The position numbers and the translations under genes are program-made. From Bacteroidota bacterium (GTDB taxonomy: Bacteria; Bacteroidota; Ignavibacteria; UBA10030; BY39), in assembly GCA_030682385.1 (NCBI GenBank), contig JAUXOG010000038.1, positions 1 to 46,937 on the forward strand: a stretch of 46,937 bases of DNA, given 5' to 3'. Positions 36,844 to 45,025 of the stretch are shown here, piece after piece. The notes under the pieces are model-generated. The model did not search any database, had not been told where the DNA came from, and was given only the letters and a program-made list of their open reading frames with translations. The stretch's first letter is position 1. Each line of letters starts with the position of its first letter.

Positions 36844-36960
36844 GAAGTTACGCAGAATCGACTTTTTGTCATGTTGAGCGAAGCGAAACATCTAAAAATA
36901 GCTCGAAATTGAGGTTTAAGATTCTTCACTTCGTTCAGAATGACTGTTCTGCGTAACTTC
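36844..36960. mobile_element. 117-bp palindromic MITE-like element, copy 2
   Basis: Same length and terminal repeats as the copy at 22773-22889, differing at about two internal positions (a C/T and an A/G change near 36899 and 36905). It fills most of the gap between polX and the LiaF-like gene. Its right end overlaps the last two bases of the polX stop codon (TGA, 36961-36959), so the element supplies that stop. The long hairpin could act as a transcription terminator for polX. Confidence 0.85.
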
Positions 36961-38698
36961 AGTTAATATTTAAGTATTTAGTAATTTCCTTGAGCGTGCC
37001 GGTATTTATAACATCCGATTTTTCGAGCCATCCTTTGCGTGCAATTCCAACTCCGTAAAAAACGTCCGTCAAACTATTTATGTTATGCGCATCCGGGTTT
37101 ATCGCGATTTTTACACCTGTCTCTTTTGCGAACTTGCACAATCTCCAGTCAAGGTCGAGCCGCAACGGGTGTGCGTTAATTTCAACAACTTTTCCGAAAT
37201 CGGATGCTGCTTTAATTATTTCAAGCATATTCACAGGATAAGGTTCGCGCTCGAGCAGCAATCTTCCGGTCGGATGAGCAAGCATTGTAACATATTTATT
37301 TTTCATACCTTTTATAATCCGCTTGGTCATATCTTTTTCCGGCATATTAAATTTAGTATGAATTGCACAAATAACAAAATCAAACAGTTCTAAAATTTTA
37401 TCGGAAAAATCTAAACTTCCGTCGGGAAGAATATCAACCTCAATCCCTTTCAATATACGAAAATTTTTGTAAGATTTGTTCAAGTCATCAATTTCTTTTA
37501 GTTGATGCTTAACCTTGCTTTCATCAAGCCCGCCGGCATAAGCTGCCGATTTGCTATGTTCGGCGATTCCAAGATATTCCCAACCCAACTTTTGCGAAGC
37601 TTCAGCCATTTCGGCAAGTGTGTTGAAACCGTCGCTGTATTTTGTATGGCAGTGAAAAGTGCCCCGGATATCTTTTTCTTCTATCAAGTTTGGAAGTTTA
37701 TTGTTTGCCGCAGCTTCAAGTTCTCCGAAATTTTCACGTAATTCGGGGAGAACGAATTCAAGTCCGAGTGTTTTATAAATTTCCGATTCGGTTTTACATT
37801 TTATTTTTTGTTTTGCTTTGCCTCGTGTTTCTTCAGCTCCAAGTTCAGAGAAACCGTATTCATTCAAACTCAAACCAAATTTTTTTGAGAGTGAGCGCAT
37901 TTCCACATTGTGCTCTTTGCTTCCAGTGAAATAAGCAAGGGCAAACGGAAATTCTGCTTCACTTACTACACGCAAATCGCAGTGGATCCCGTTTTTCAGG
38001 ATAACGCTCAATTTTGTTTCACCTTTTGCAGCAACTTCAGCGACATCAGGATGTTTTACGAAAGCATCCATTATTTTGGTTGCATCTTTTGCACTTACAA
38101 GAATATCAATATCTCCGATAATCTCTTTCTTACGCCGCAGGCTTCCGGCTAATTCAATTTGGATAACGGATTTTAGATTTTTCAACTCACTGATTATTTT
38201 ATCAGCAGATTCTTTTGCTACAGGATATAGAAATTTGTCGGCATGTTTTTTTAGCTGCTCGATACCTTTTAAAATATTCACTTCTATTTTTTCGCCGAAC
38301 CCTTCGAGTTTCTCAAGCTGTTTCTTTTCAGCAGCTTCCTTTAGTTTCTCGATAGATGTGATGTTCAGTTTGTCGTATAAAACTTTGATTCGCTTTGGAC
38401 CTAATCCCGGTATCCGAAGCATGTCGAGCAATCCTGATGGAAGCGAATTTTTTAACTCTTCATAATATTTTAGTTTACCGGTAGTGATAAGCTCTTTTAA
38501 CTTTTCAGTTAATCCTTCACCGATTCCTTTTACTTTTTTAATCTCACCACTCTCGATTAACACTTTCAATTCCGTTGTGAGAGCAGCAACAACACGTGAA
38601 GCATTATGGTATGCACGGCACTTGAAGGGATTTTCACCCTTTAACTCAAGCAGTGTTCCGATTTCTTCCAATATTTCAGCGATTTGTTTGTTATCCAT
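36959..38698 (-). CDS. polX: DNA polymerase X family with PHP domain
   Basis: A 579-residue repair polymerase with a 3'-5' exonuclease. In order: an N-terminal 8-kDa-like domain with helix-hairpin-helix motifs (KGIGEGL about 57-63, IPGLGPKRI about 96-104), the pol-beta palm (GSLRRKK at 185-191, catalytic D196 and D198, third acidic residue D241), and a C-terminal PHP domain starting with TFHCHTKYSD (H349, H351) and ending in INPDAH. This is the standard bacterial PolX layout and length. Its stop codon lies in the 117-bp mobile element, so the last residues (LNIN) may have been altered by the insertion. Confidence 0.95.
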   Translation of the reverse strand: MDNKQIAEILEEIGTLLELKGENPFKCRAYHNASRVVAALTTELKVLIESGEIKKVKGIGEGLTEKLKELITTGKLKYYEELKNSLPSGLLDMLRIPGLGPKRIKVLYDKLNITSIEKLKEAAEKKQLEKLEGFGEKIEVNILKGIEQLKKHADKFLYPVAKESADKIISELKNLKSVIQIELAGSLRRKKEIIGDIDILVSAKDATKIMDAFVKHPDVAEVAAKGETKLSVILKNGIHCDLRVVSEAEFPFALAYFTGSKEHNVEMRSLSKKFGLSLNEYGFSELGAEETRGKAKQKIKCKTESEIYKTLGLEFVLPELRENFGELEAAANNKLPNLIEEKDIRGTFHCHTKYSDGFNTLAEMAEASQKLGWEYLGIAEHSKSAAYAGGLDESKVKHQLKEIDDLNKSYKNFRILKGIEVDILPDGSLDFSDKILELFDFVICAIHTKFNMPEKDMTKRIIKGMKNKYVTMLAHPTGRLLLEREPYPVNMLEIIKAASDFGKVVEINAHPLRLDLDWRLCKFAKETGVKIAINPDAHNINSLTDVFYGVGIARKGWLEKSDVINTGTLKEITKYLNIN

Positions 38699-38828
38699 AA
38701 ACCGAAAACCCTCTTGTCAGTTTTCATCAAATTTTAAAAATAGTCGGCGCGAAAACGACAAGTTTTTAGGGAGATTTTTTGTGAAAGGTCTATCTGAATG
38801 TAAGAATTACTTGGATAAGATTCAAGCT

Positions 38829-38999
38829 TCAACCGAGTTTTTCTGAAGTCTCCGCAAAATACTTTCCCAATTTTTCTATAATCGGCTCAATTTCATTGAA
38901 TTTCATCAATTCTGACCGGAATTTAGCCACATCAGGAAAGCTCCGCAGATATCCGGAATAGTATTTCCTAAACTCCATTACACCACGCCGCTCACCTTA
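38829..38999 (-). pseudogene. 3' fragment of a dihydrouridine synthase gene
   Basis: Reading on the minus strand from the junction at 38999, the frame codes for GERRGVMEFRKYYSGY and onward to a TGA at 38831-38829. It matches the last 46 or so residues of the intact dus at 42383 with roughly three quarters identity (35 of 46 by eye). DNA similarity begins at AAGG-GAGCG exactly beside the stop codon of the small gene at 38997. It has no start codon of its own. It looks like the displaced 3' end of a dus gene after insertion of the 3.4-kb island, or a remnant of a second dus. Confidence 0.85.
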
Positions 39000-39305
39000 C
39001 CAAATGATTTCGTCACATTTAGGTCCATGGTACAAGGTGTTCTTGAATCCATCATTGCGGCATTTGGGACAACGATAATAGATTTCGAGCCGACACTCGT
39101 TCAGCATACACATTTGCTGTGCTTTGTTTGATATATATACCATTCCACTCTTGGGTTCCCGCCGGATATGAACATCGTCGGGCGAAAATCCTGTAGGTAA
39201 TTCTTGAACTCTCATAGCTTGTTCTAACTTCATTGCTTGAGAATTCTGTTTAGATGTGAATTTGGAACGATCCCTATCTGGATCGATTAAGTTGATTAGT
39301 GACAT
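38997..39305 (-). CDS. Small zinc-ribbon-like protein
   Basis: A 102-residue protein. The N-terminal half is polar and probably flexible. The C-terminal half has five cysteines (C66, C71, C79, C82, C97), including a CPKC knuckle, arranged like a zinc ribbon. The function is not recognised. It may bind nucleic acid or be an accessory of the island. Its stop codon coincides with the boundary to the dus fragment. A 210-base non-coding gap with an attC-like inverted repeat lies upstream. Confidence 0.6.
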   Translation of the reverse strand: MSLINLIDPDRDRSKFTSKQNSQAMKLEQAMRVQELPTGFSPDDVHIRREPKSGMVYISNKAQQMCMLNECRLEIYYRCPKCRNDGFKNTLYHGPKCDEIIW

Positions 39306-39363
39306 AAACGTTTTTCAATCTTTAATTCGGGGTAACCAAACCGTTTATTCCGGGCAGCGGCAC

Positions 39364-39496
39364 ATAACATACTGCGTAAAAATGCCGTTGCGTTGTGAAC
39401 TATAATAAAACAATTAACTGTGAGCGAAGCAATGGTTCATAAGCAAGATGTTAGATTTAATTAAGTTAAACTCTGTTCCATTTTTACGCTTGTTAT
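39364..39496. repeat. attC-like imperfect inverted repeat
   Basis: Outer boxes ATAAC (39364-39368) and GTTAT (39492-39496) and perfect 11-bp inner boxes GCGTAAAAATG (39374-39384) and CATTTTTACGC (39479-39489) are separated by unequal spacers (5 and 2 bases). A 94-base centre lies between. Total length is 133 bp. This box layout resembles integron attC sites, although the outer boxes do not fully fit the consensus. No integrase gene is in the window. It follows the lipoprotein gene. Confidence 0.45.
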
Positions 39497-39516
39497 CCAC
39501 AGTGCCTACTTGTTGA

Positions 39517-40254
39517 TCAATATAGCAAATCAGCTGTCTTGATAATACAATCGGCACAGTGGGTTTCGAATAGGTTGTCATTACTTAGCATTAACTTCTT
39601 AGTTGGGACACCGTCGATGGTTAACCAAATTAACCAGTAATATGCCTCACTTGAATCTATAATCTTACGGCTGGATTTGGCTGCAATAGCGTATTTCCCT
39701 GGTTTCAACTTAAAATTGAACTCACCGTCTGAGTCAGTTTTGGTAGTCTGAAGTGGCTCTGGAAGACCTGATAAATAAAACTCGCCTTCCAAATAGCTAT
39801 GAATCAATTTAAGGACATCAAAATGTTCCTTGAGTCTCTTATCGTGACGTTCCCCAGCCTCCTTGAACAATAGTAAGTTCTTGATTTGCCAATCTAAACG
39901 GTACCTCAGCTCATTGAGTGATAGCTCATCTGTTCCTTCTGAATTTACTTTCATTTGCTTTCTCAGGTACGCCAGTTCCTTGGCCGATTGCTCAGATGCT
40001 TTTTTAACGCTGTCAAGAACGGTTTCCAGTTCTCTTTTTTCATACTTGGCTCTTTGAAGCTTCTTTTGAATAAAGGGGATAATGTCTGATTCAGCAAATA
40101 CACCTACTTCGACGAGCCCCAACCTAATGTTTTGACCACCTTGAGTAACGACAAATACTTCACCATTGAGTTCTCTTTCGGACGGGCCGCAGCCAACTAG
40201 ACAACCGAATAGAATCAGTAAGAATGTTAATAGACATATCGTGCGTTTACGCAT
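39517..40254 (-). CDS. Lipoprotein with coiled coil and carboxypeptidase-regulatory-like domain
   Basis: Start placed at ATG 40254 (MRKRTICL), which opens a lipoprotein signal peptide ending in LVGC. The frame extends 70 codons upstream without protein-like character. The 245-residue product has a first beta segment (LNGEVFVVTQGG), a helical coiled-coil insertion of about 100 residues, and then TDSDGEFNFKLKPGKYAI, typical of carboxypeptidase-regulatory (transthyretin-like) domains, and a C-terminal pair of cysteines (HCADC). It is expected to be membrane-anchored. The function is unknown. It lies 196 bases behind the DUF262 gene in the dus-flanked island. Confidence 0.65.
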   Translation of the reverse strand: MRKRTICLLTFLLILFGCLVGCGPSERELNGEVFVVTQGGQNIRLGLVEVGVFAESDIIPFIQKKLQRAKYEKRELETVLDSVKKASEQSAKELAYLRKQMKVNSEGTDELSLNELRYRLDWQIKNLLLFKEAGERHDKRLKEHFDVLKLIHSYLEGEFYLSGLPEPLQTTKTDSDGEFNFKLKPGKYAIAAKSSRKIIDSSEAYYWLIWLTIDGVPTKKLMLSNDNLFETHCADCIIKTADLLY

Positions 40255-40450
40255 AAGTCCTTGAGGGTTCATATTATGGGAGTAGGCATTGCGGTTATCG
40301 TCCTGCAAAATAACGCAATACTTTTGTGAACTCTCAATAGACTCATTTTTTGTGAACAAAAGCATTGAGAGACAACCATAATTTCTTTCTATCATAAATG
40401 GAGCGTCGTTGTTTGCCGTGTTAGGTGTTCGTTTGCGCCAAGTGTTTTGT
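40255..40450. other. Non-coding stretch between two island genes
   Basis: It holds two inverted repeats. One is CTCTCAAT (40331-40338) with ATTGAGAG (40365-40372), enclosed by a direct repeat TTTTGTGAAC. The other is ATTGCGGTTAT (about 40288-40298) with ATAACGCAAT (about 40309-40318). Just behind the DUF262 stop, ACCTAAC on the minus strand (40428-40422) fits the RYYYAAC box of attC sites, but no complete partner was found. Confidence 0.35.
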
Positions 40451-42118
40451 TTATAGAATTTCAAAGTCGTTCATGAAGCTGAAGAGTGAAGCAATCTCTT
40501 CCATCTTTTGAATATTCTCCATTTTATTTCCACTTACGTCTATCCATAGGATCTCTCCTTCAAGGTTATCTACTCTGAGTGATTTGAATTTCTTTGCATC
40601 CTTCTGACTACGGCTGCTAAGTTCCCTCTGTGTGCCCACGAATGTAAGTGAGCTTAGCCGCCTGATTGTATAGGCATCGTCAGTGGTCATATTGTTCCTG
40701 AGATATTCTATCAGGAAGTCCCATGTATCCGCAGAATCGTCCATCTCGTAATCTATGCTATCAAGATGAAAACGTATTGCTGTCGATCTCGTCCTTGAAG
40801 TTTGTGGAAGTGGACGAAAAGCTCGATGGTAGAGATGACCATTCTCAAAGTATGCTTCTTCAATAGTTTCTATTCTTCGGCGAGAGATCTCACATATTGG
40901 ATTATTATTAAATAGTTGAACCTTAGCCTTGAATTTGTTTGTGAATTGATCCGGATTTTCAATAATCTGAGATAGGCGTTGTCGCCAAATATTCATTCGC
41001 TCATTGACTTTGACCTTATTATTGGTCCCGATTTTGGTTGCATCAATGAAAATCTGGACATAACTGGAAACATCCAGAAATGAATCGTAAATAGTATCAG
41101 CCGATTTATATATCTGTTCAATGGTGTACTCAGTAAAACCGAGCATCTGGGTGTCAAAAACAGCCTTATTGAAGCTGGTATGGACATAGTCAGCATCTGT
41201 ACCCGAGTTTACCTCAAAACGTTTAAACTGATTGCCCTTGAATACTATTTTAATTGCTTCCAATACTTTTAGAAATATTGCTTCAAGTTCTTCGGGGGTC
41301 TTGAGCTTTGGCAACTTTTCGGGAATTAAGTGTGACACTTTTCCTGTACGAATCCTCATATATAGGTTCAAAGTATCTGATTGAGCAGATAGAAATTCGC
41401 CCGGATTTGCAAACCCAAAGAGTTCATAGATTGCAAAGAATCGAAGTATCAGTTCAACATCAAGCATTCTATTCCTGTCGGTTCTACCTTCGAGTGCATG
41501 CTTGAATTTTCCGAACGGTGAAAGTAACTCTCGATATAGGGGATTACGACTCAGGTGATTGAGAAAATCGTTGAACTCACCGTGAAAGATACAGTTCCTT
41601 AATTCTTGATCATTCAATGACACCGATCCTTGATTAAGCCGAGCAAAGACTTCAAATTGAATTTCTGGGTGAGTCTCCTTGTGTATTGTAACTGTGTGAA
41701 GCTCACGTTTAAGAAAGAATTCTTGCACATTCTGTGGGAGATTATCAAAAGTTGTCTGGTTCAAATCTGGAAGTGAGAGTAACCCCCGTAATTTGAGAAG
41801 TCCGCCGTAAAAGTTGACAAGCGTAATCAAGCGTTGAACTCCATCGATTACCTCGAACAATGGTTTCTCGAGATTCTTCTGATTCTTGGAAAGCAGAAAG
41901 ATTGGAGGTATCGGAATATTCATAAAGAGAGATTCGATGAACCTGCATTGCTTCTCATTGTCCCAAACAAATGTACGCTGGTAAGGTGGTATATGAATCC
42001 TTTTGTTCTGGAAATCAATAATCAGTTCCTTGACAGATTTGAGTTTCGTGTCTTGGATAACCTTTGTCTTGCCTAACTGTGTTAGAAATTCAGTATCTAC
42101 TGGCATCGTGTTCTCCAA
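40451..42118 (-). CDS. DUF262 (GmrS/ParB-like) protein
   Basis: A 555-residue protein whose N-terminal 150 or so residues carry the DUF262 signature: IPPYQRTFVW (43-52), PIPPIFL and IDGVQRL (91-97). DUF262 is a ParB/sulfiredoxin-like NTPase or nuclease module found in GmrSD-type modification-dependent restriction enzymes and other phage-defence proteins. The usual DUF1524 HNH nuclease (H-x-x-P) is not visible in the remaining 400 residues, which are helical up to about 400 and then unrecognised. A restriction or defence role is therefore plausible but unproven. It is the first gene of the island, with a long repeat-bearing gap before it. Confidence 0.75.
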   Translation of the reverse strand: MENTMPVDTEFLTQLGKTKVIQDTKLKSVKELIIDFQNKRIHIPPYQRTFVWDNEKQCRFIESLFMNIPIPPIFLLSKNQKNLEKPLFEVIDGVQRLITLVNFYGGLLKLRGLLSLPDLNQTTFDNLPQNVQEFFLKRELHTVTIHKETHPEIQFEVFARLNQGSVSLNDQELRNCIFHGEFNDFLNHLSRNPLYRELLSPFGKFKHALEGRTDRNRMLDVELILRFFAIYELFGFANPGEFLSAQSDTLNLYMRIRTGKVSHLIPEKLPKLKTPEELEAIFLKVLEAIKIVFKGNQFKRFEVNSGTDADYVHTSFNKAVFDTQMLGFTEYTIEQIYKSADTIYDSFLDVSSYVQIFIDATKIGTNNKVKVNERMNIWRQRLSQIIENPDQFTNKFKAKVQLFNNNPICEISRRRIETIEEAYFENGHLYHRAFRPLPQTSRTRSTAIRFHLDSIDYEMDDSADTWDFLIEYLRNNMTTDDAYTIRRLSSLTFVGTQRELSSRSQKDAKKFKSLRVDNLEGEILWIDVSGNKMENIQKMEEIASLFSFMNDFEIL

Positions 42119-42125
42119 CTTTTAA

Positions 42126-42252
42126 ATTTAACATAGCGTATAAGCTAATGTAAATACGCATATATCTGCCCGACCTGTCTGCCGACAGGCAGGCGGCTGC
42201 GAAGCAGTCCTTTGGACAGGCGGGTATGCGTTTTTATTTCTTATGGTTTAAC
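42126..42252. repeat. Compound repeat between dus and the DUF262 gene
   Basis: Outer arms AAATACGCATA (42152-42162) and TATGCGTTTTT (42225-42235) pair with one mismatch. Shorter pairs lie outside (ATAAG with CTTAT, TTAAC with GTTTAA). The centre holds a GC-rich palindromic repeat, CCTGTCTGCCGACAGGCAGG (42174-42193), and a related GGACAGGCGGG. The left arm shares TAACATA-GCGTA with the attC-like repeat at 39364-39496. Confidence 0.5.
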
Positions 42253-42382
42253 TTATCTTGTGATTAATATATTAAAAGGTCTTGTTATTGTCAATTAAAT
42301 TTTTCTGAAAGCGTATCACTCTTTACGGCTGATAATTTTTGCCAATTTATTGATTTTTTTACCCAATTACAGAAGTTGAAAG

Positions 42383-43351
42383 CTATGCTGAATATTTTTC
42401 CAAATATTTACCTAGTTCCGTGGCGATTGGTTCAACTTTATCGTACTTCATCAACTCAGCCCGGAGTTTAGCAACATCGGGAAAGCTTCGTAGGTACCCC
42501 GAATAATATTTTCGAAACTCAATCACACCACCCCGCTCGCCTTTATATTGGACGGATAATTTAAGATGTTCGATAAGCATTTCTATTCTTTCTGCCAATG
42601 ATGCGGGCGCGAGATGATTTCCTGTTAATAGATAACTTTTTATCTCTTTAAATATCCATGGATTTTGTATTGCACCCTGACCGATCATAATTCCATCGCA
42701 ACCTGTTGACTCGAAAACATGCTTTGCAATTTCCGGTGAAGTAATTCCGCCATTAACGATGATCGGAATTTTTACAGCCGATTTTATTTTCGGTATCCAG
42801 CTATAATCTACTTTGCCCTTGTGAGCTTGTGAACGAGTTCGGCAATGGACTGTCAAAGCTGCAGCACCGACACATTCTACCATTTTTGCAACTTCGATTA
42901 TTTTGATATTGCTATCGTCCCATCCCAAACGGGTTTTTACAGTTACAGGTAACGTAACGGCTTTAACTACAGTTGAAACTACCCGTTCCATTTTTAATAA
43001 ATCTTTCAGTAGTCCGGCGCCGGCACCCTGACCAACTACGTTTCTTACCCAGCAGCCGGCATTGATGTCGATGAAGTCGGGCTGCATTTCTTCAGCCATT
43101 TTTGCAGCACCTTCCATTGATGTTTCGAGTCCTCCATAGATTTGAATACCGAGTGGACGCTCTTCTTCGGTGAAAAACATTTTATGTTTTGTCTTCTCCG
43201 ACAGACGGACTAATCCTTCGGCATTTACAAACTCGGTATAAACGAGATCGGCGCCGAGGCGTTTACAGATTATTCTGAAGGAAGTATCCGTAATACCTTC
43301 CATTGGTGCGAGTGCGATTGGATAAGCGATATTTATAGTGCCGAGTTTCAT
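42383..43351 (-). CDS. dusB: tRNA-dihydrouridine synthase (DusB type)
   Basis: FMN-dependent reduction of uridines in the D-loop of tRNA. The 322-residue TIM-barrel protein shows APMEGITD near the N-terminus, the catalytic cysteine C100 in DINAGC, TVKTRLGWDD, LTVHCRTRSQ and VNGGI. The residue after the catalytic cysteine is W101 where most family members have proline. The length is normal. The last 46 or so residues have a diverged second copy at 38829-38999 on the far side of a 3.4-kb island, so the present 3' end may be a replacement brought in with the island. Confidence 0.93.
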   Translation of the reverse strand: MKLGTINIAYPIALAPMEGITDTSFRIICKRLGADLVYTEFVNAEGLVRLSEKTKHKMFFTEEERPLGIQIYGGLETSMEGAAKMAEEMQPDFIDINAGCWVRNVVGQGAGAGLLKDLLKMERVVSTVVKAVTLPVTVKTRLGWDDSNIKIIEVAKMVECVGAAALTVHCRTRSQAHKGKVDYSWIPKIKSAVKIPIIVNGGITSPEIAKHVFESTGCDGIMIGQGAIQNPWIFKEIKSYLLTGNHLAPASLAERIEMLIEHLKLSVQYKGERGGVIEFRKYYSGYLRSFPDVAKLRAELMKYDKVEPIATELGKYLEKYSA

Positions 43352-43444
43352 ATTTTTATTTTAAGAAGAATTTGTGTGGAATGCAAAAAACTTTGCACGA
43401 ACATATAGTTCGGCAAGCTCACTATCCAATGGATGTGCTAAACG

Positions 43445-43468
43445 AAAAAAGACTCATAAATGAGCCTG
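43445..43468 (-). terminator. Probable Rho-independent terminator after the protease gene
   Basis: On the minus strand GGCTCAT-TT-ATGAGTC is followed by TTTTTT, in the 325-base gap between the Ste24-type protease gene and dus. Beside it, on the plus strand, AGAATCG-TTTA-CGGTTCTTTTTT (43479-43500) could stop transcription the other way, although no plus-strand gene is near. Confidence 0.5.
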
Positions 43469-43676
43469 CCTTAAAGCTAGAATCGTTTACGGTTCTTTTT
43501 TCGTGAAGCGTTACCGTTCACGGTGATGCGTGGGTTGAGCAAAATCTACATCCTTCGTAGTTCTTCGCTCGATTTTAATCAGATTCTTCGTGGAGCTGCG
43601 TGTAATTCCAAATCAGAAAATAAATACTTCGATCAATCAGTATCAGTCCTAACGGCGCTTGCATTTCTTTTCTTTT
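43469..43676. other. Rest of the non-coding gap between dus and the protease gene
   Basis: Besides the plus-strand hairpin at 43479-43500, a small hairpin CGTGAA/TTCACG lies at 43502-43522. An open frame on the plus strand (43523-43711) overlaps the protease gene and has no family character. Nothing else was seen. Confidence 0.35.
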
Positions 43677-44945
43677 TTATTCATTACTATAATTTGATTT
43701 TTGAATTTTAATTTCTTTTATCCTCTCAACAACAGGCGGGTGCGAATAATTCATTTTAACATAAAAAGGATGCGGTGTGAGATGTGATAAATTGTCCTTT
43801 GATAATTTTTTCAAAGCATCTACAAATGGTTCTGAAGACTTCATTGTTTCGACGGCGAACCTATCTGCCTCGTATTCATTTTTCCTCGACAGGGCATTCA
43901 GAGCTAACGAAAGAATAAACTCAAGCGGTGTAAAAAGCATACCGAAGAACAACAATCCTGCATAAACAGAAACATTCTCCATAAAAAATGCATCGAAGAG
44001 TCCTGGCTGTGTTACGAATATCGACATCAGGAAGAACATCAATCCCATGTGCAATATACTGATGATTAATCCTTGTATAATATGTTTCTTTTTGTAATGA
44101 CCGATTTCATGCGCCAGCACTGAAACCAACTCCGGGATTGTATGTTTCTGAATTAATGTATCGAACAGGGCTATCCGTTTGTTCTTCCCGAATCCTGTGA
44201 AGAAAGCATTTGATTTGCTGGAACGCTTCGATCCGTCCATAACATAAATCCCCTTTAGCGGAAACTCTACCGACTTTGCATACGAAACTATCGCTTCTCT
44301 CAACTCTCCATCCTGAAGTGGAGTGAATTTGTTAAACAGCGGCATTATCCAGGTTGAGGCAATGAATTGAACAAAAAGTATAAAGACCGATGCTGCAATC
44401 CAGCAATACAACCATGCAAATTCACCGGCATACTCGAATAAGGCAAGAATTCCAATCAGCAGCGGAACACCAAGCACAATAGTAAGCAATAAACCTTTCG
44501 TTAGATCAGCAATAAAAACTTTTGGTGTAGTTTTGTTGAACCCAAATTTTTCTTCAATAACAAAAGTCGAGTAAATACTAAAAGGCAGCGACAGGATCGA
44601 CCTTACCAAAATTAAAATACCGATATAAACTAATCCGGTAAAAACAAAACCAAGCTGCAAATCGCGAACTATTACATCGAGGTAATTGAAACCACCTAGA
44701 AACCAGAAGAGCAGAGTTATAGTCAGACTAAAAGTGGATTCGAAAATTCCAAAGACTGTCCTTGTGCGTGTGTATGATTGAGATTTTTTGTAAGTCTCTG
44801 CTTCGTAGATGCCTTCAAATTCTTTCGGGAGATTTGCCGAGAGTGTTTTCAGGTTTAGCAGGTCTGCAACGAGATTTAAAAAATATTCAAGTAGTAAAGC
44901 GGTTAATATTATTAAAGCATAAGTATTCATATTATCATAATTCAT
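43677..44945 (-). CDS. Ste24-type M48 metalloprotease
   Basis: A 422-residue polytopic membrane zinc protease. Seven or so transmembrane helices surround the HEIGH motif (279-283), and the third zinc ligand is E359 in NEYEADR. The N-terminal domain (LNLKTLSANLPKEFEG) and length fit the CAAX prenyl protease 1 (Ste24) branch rather than the shorter HtpX. In bacteria these act in membrane-protein quality control. The start could be ATG 44945 or ATG 44930 (MNTYAL); neither has a clear ribosome binding site. A terminator follows in the gap before dus. Confidence 0.9.
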   Translation of the reverse strand: MNYDNMNTYALIILTALLLEYFLNLVADLLNLKTLSANLPKEFEGIYEAETYKKSQSYTRTRTVFGIFESTFSLTITLLFWFLGGFNYLDVIVRDLQLGFVFTGLVYIGILILVRSILSLPFSIYSTFVIEEKFGFNKTTPKVFIADLTKGLLLTIVLGVPLLIGILALFEYAGEFAWLYCWIAASVFILFVQFIASTWIMPLFNKFTPLQDGELREAIVSYAKSVEFPLKGIYVMDGSKRSSKSNAFFTGFGKNKRIALFDTLIQKHTIPELVSVLAHEIGHYKKKHIIQGLIISILHMGLMFFLMSIFVTQPGLFDAFFMENVSVYAGLLFFGMLFTPLEFILSLALNALSRKNEYEADRFAVETMKSSEPFVDALKKLSKDNLSHLTPHPFYVKMNYSHPPVVERIKEIKIQKSNYSNE

Positions 44946-44951
44946 AATTCA

Positions 44952-45016
44952 TTGTTCGTTATTCGTCTGCCGTATGCGGATTCGTTATTCGACCGCCATA
45001 GGTGGATTCGTTATTA
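44952..45016. repeat. Short imperfect tandem repeat
   Basis: Two and a half imperfect copies of a roughly 26-bp unit, with GATTCGTTATTCG and CCGCCATAGGTG-like halves, in the 80-base gap between truA and the protease gene. Confidence 0.5.
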
Positions 45017-45025
45017 CTTTTTATA

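Noticed and set aside
40255-40464. 70-residue extension of the island lipoprotein
   Set aside because: The signal peptide with lipobox begins at residue 71, the extension overlaps the DUF262 gene by 14 bases and contains inverted repeats.
43479-43522. tRNA-like fold in the dus-protease gap
   Set aside because: The hairpins are too short and no acceptor stem, anticodon arm or T-loop sequence can be arranged.
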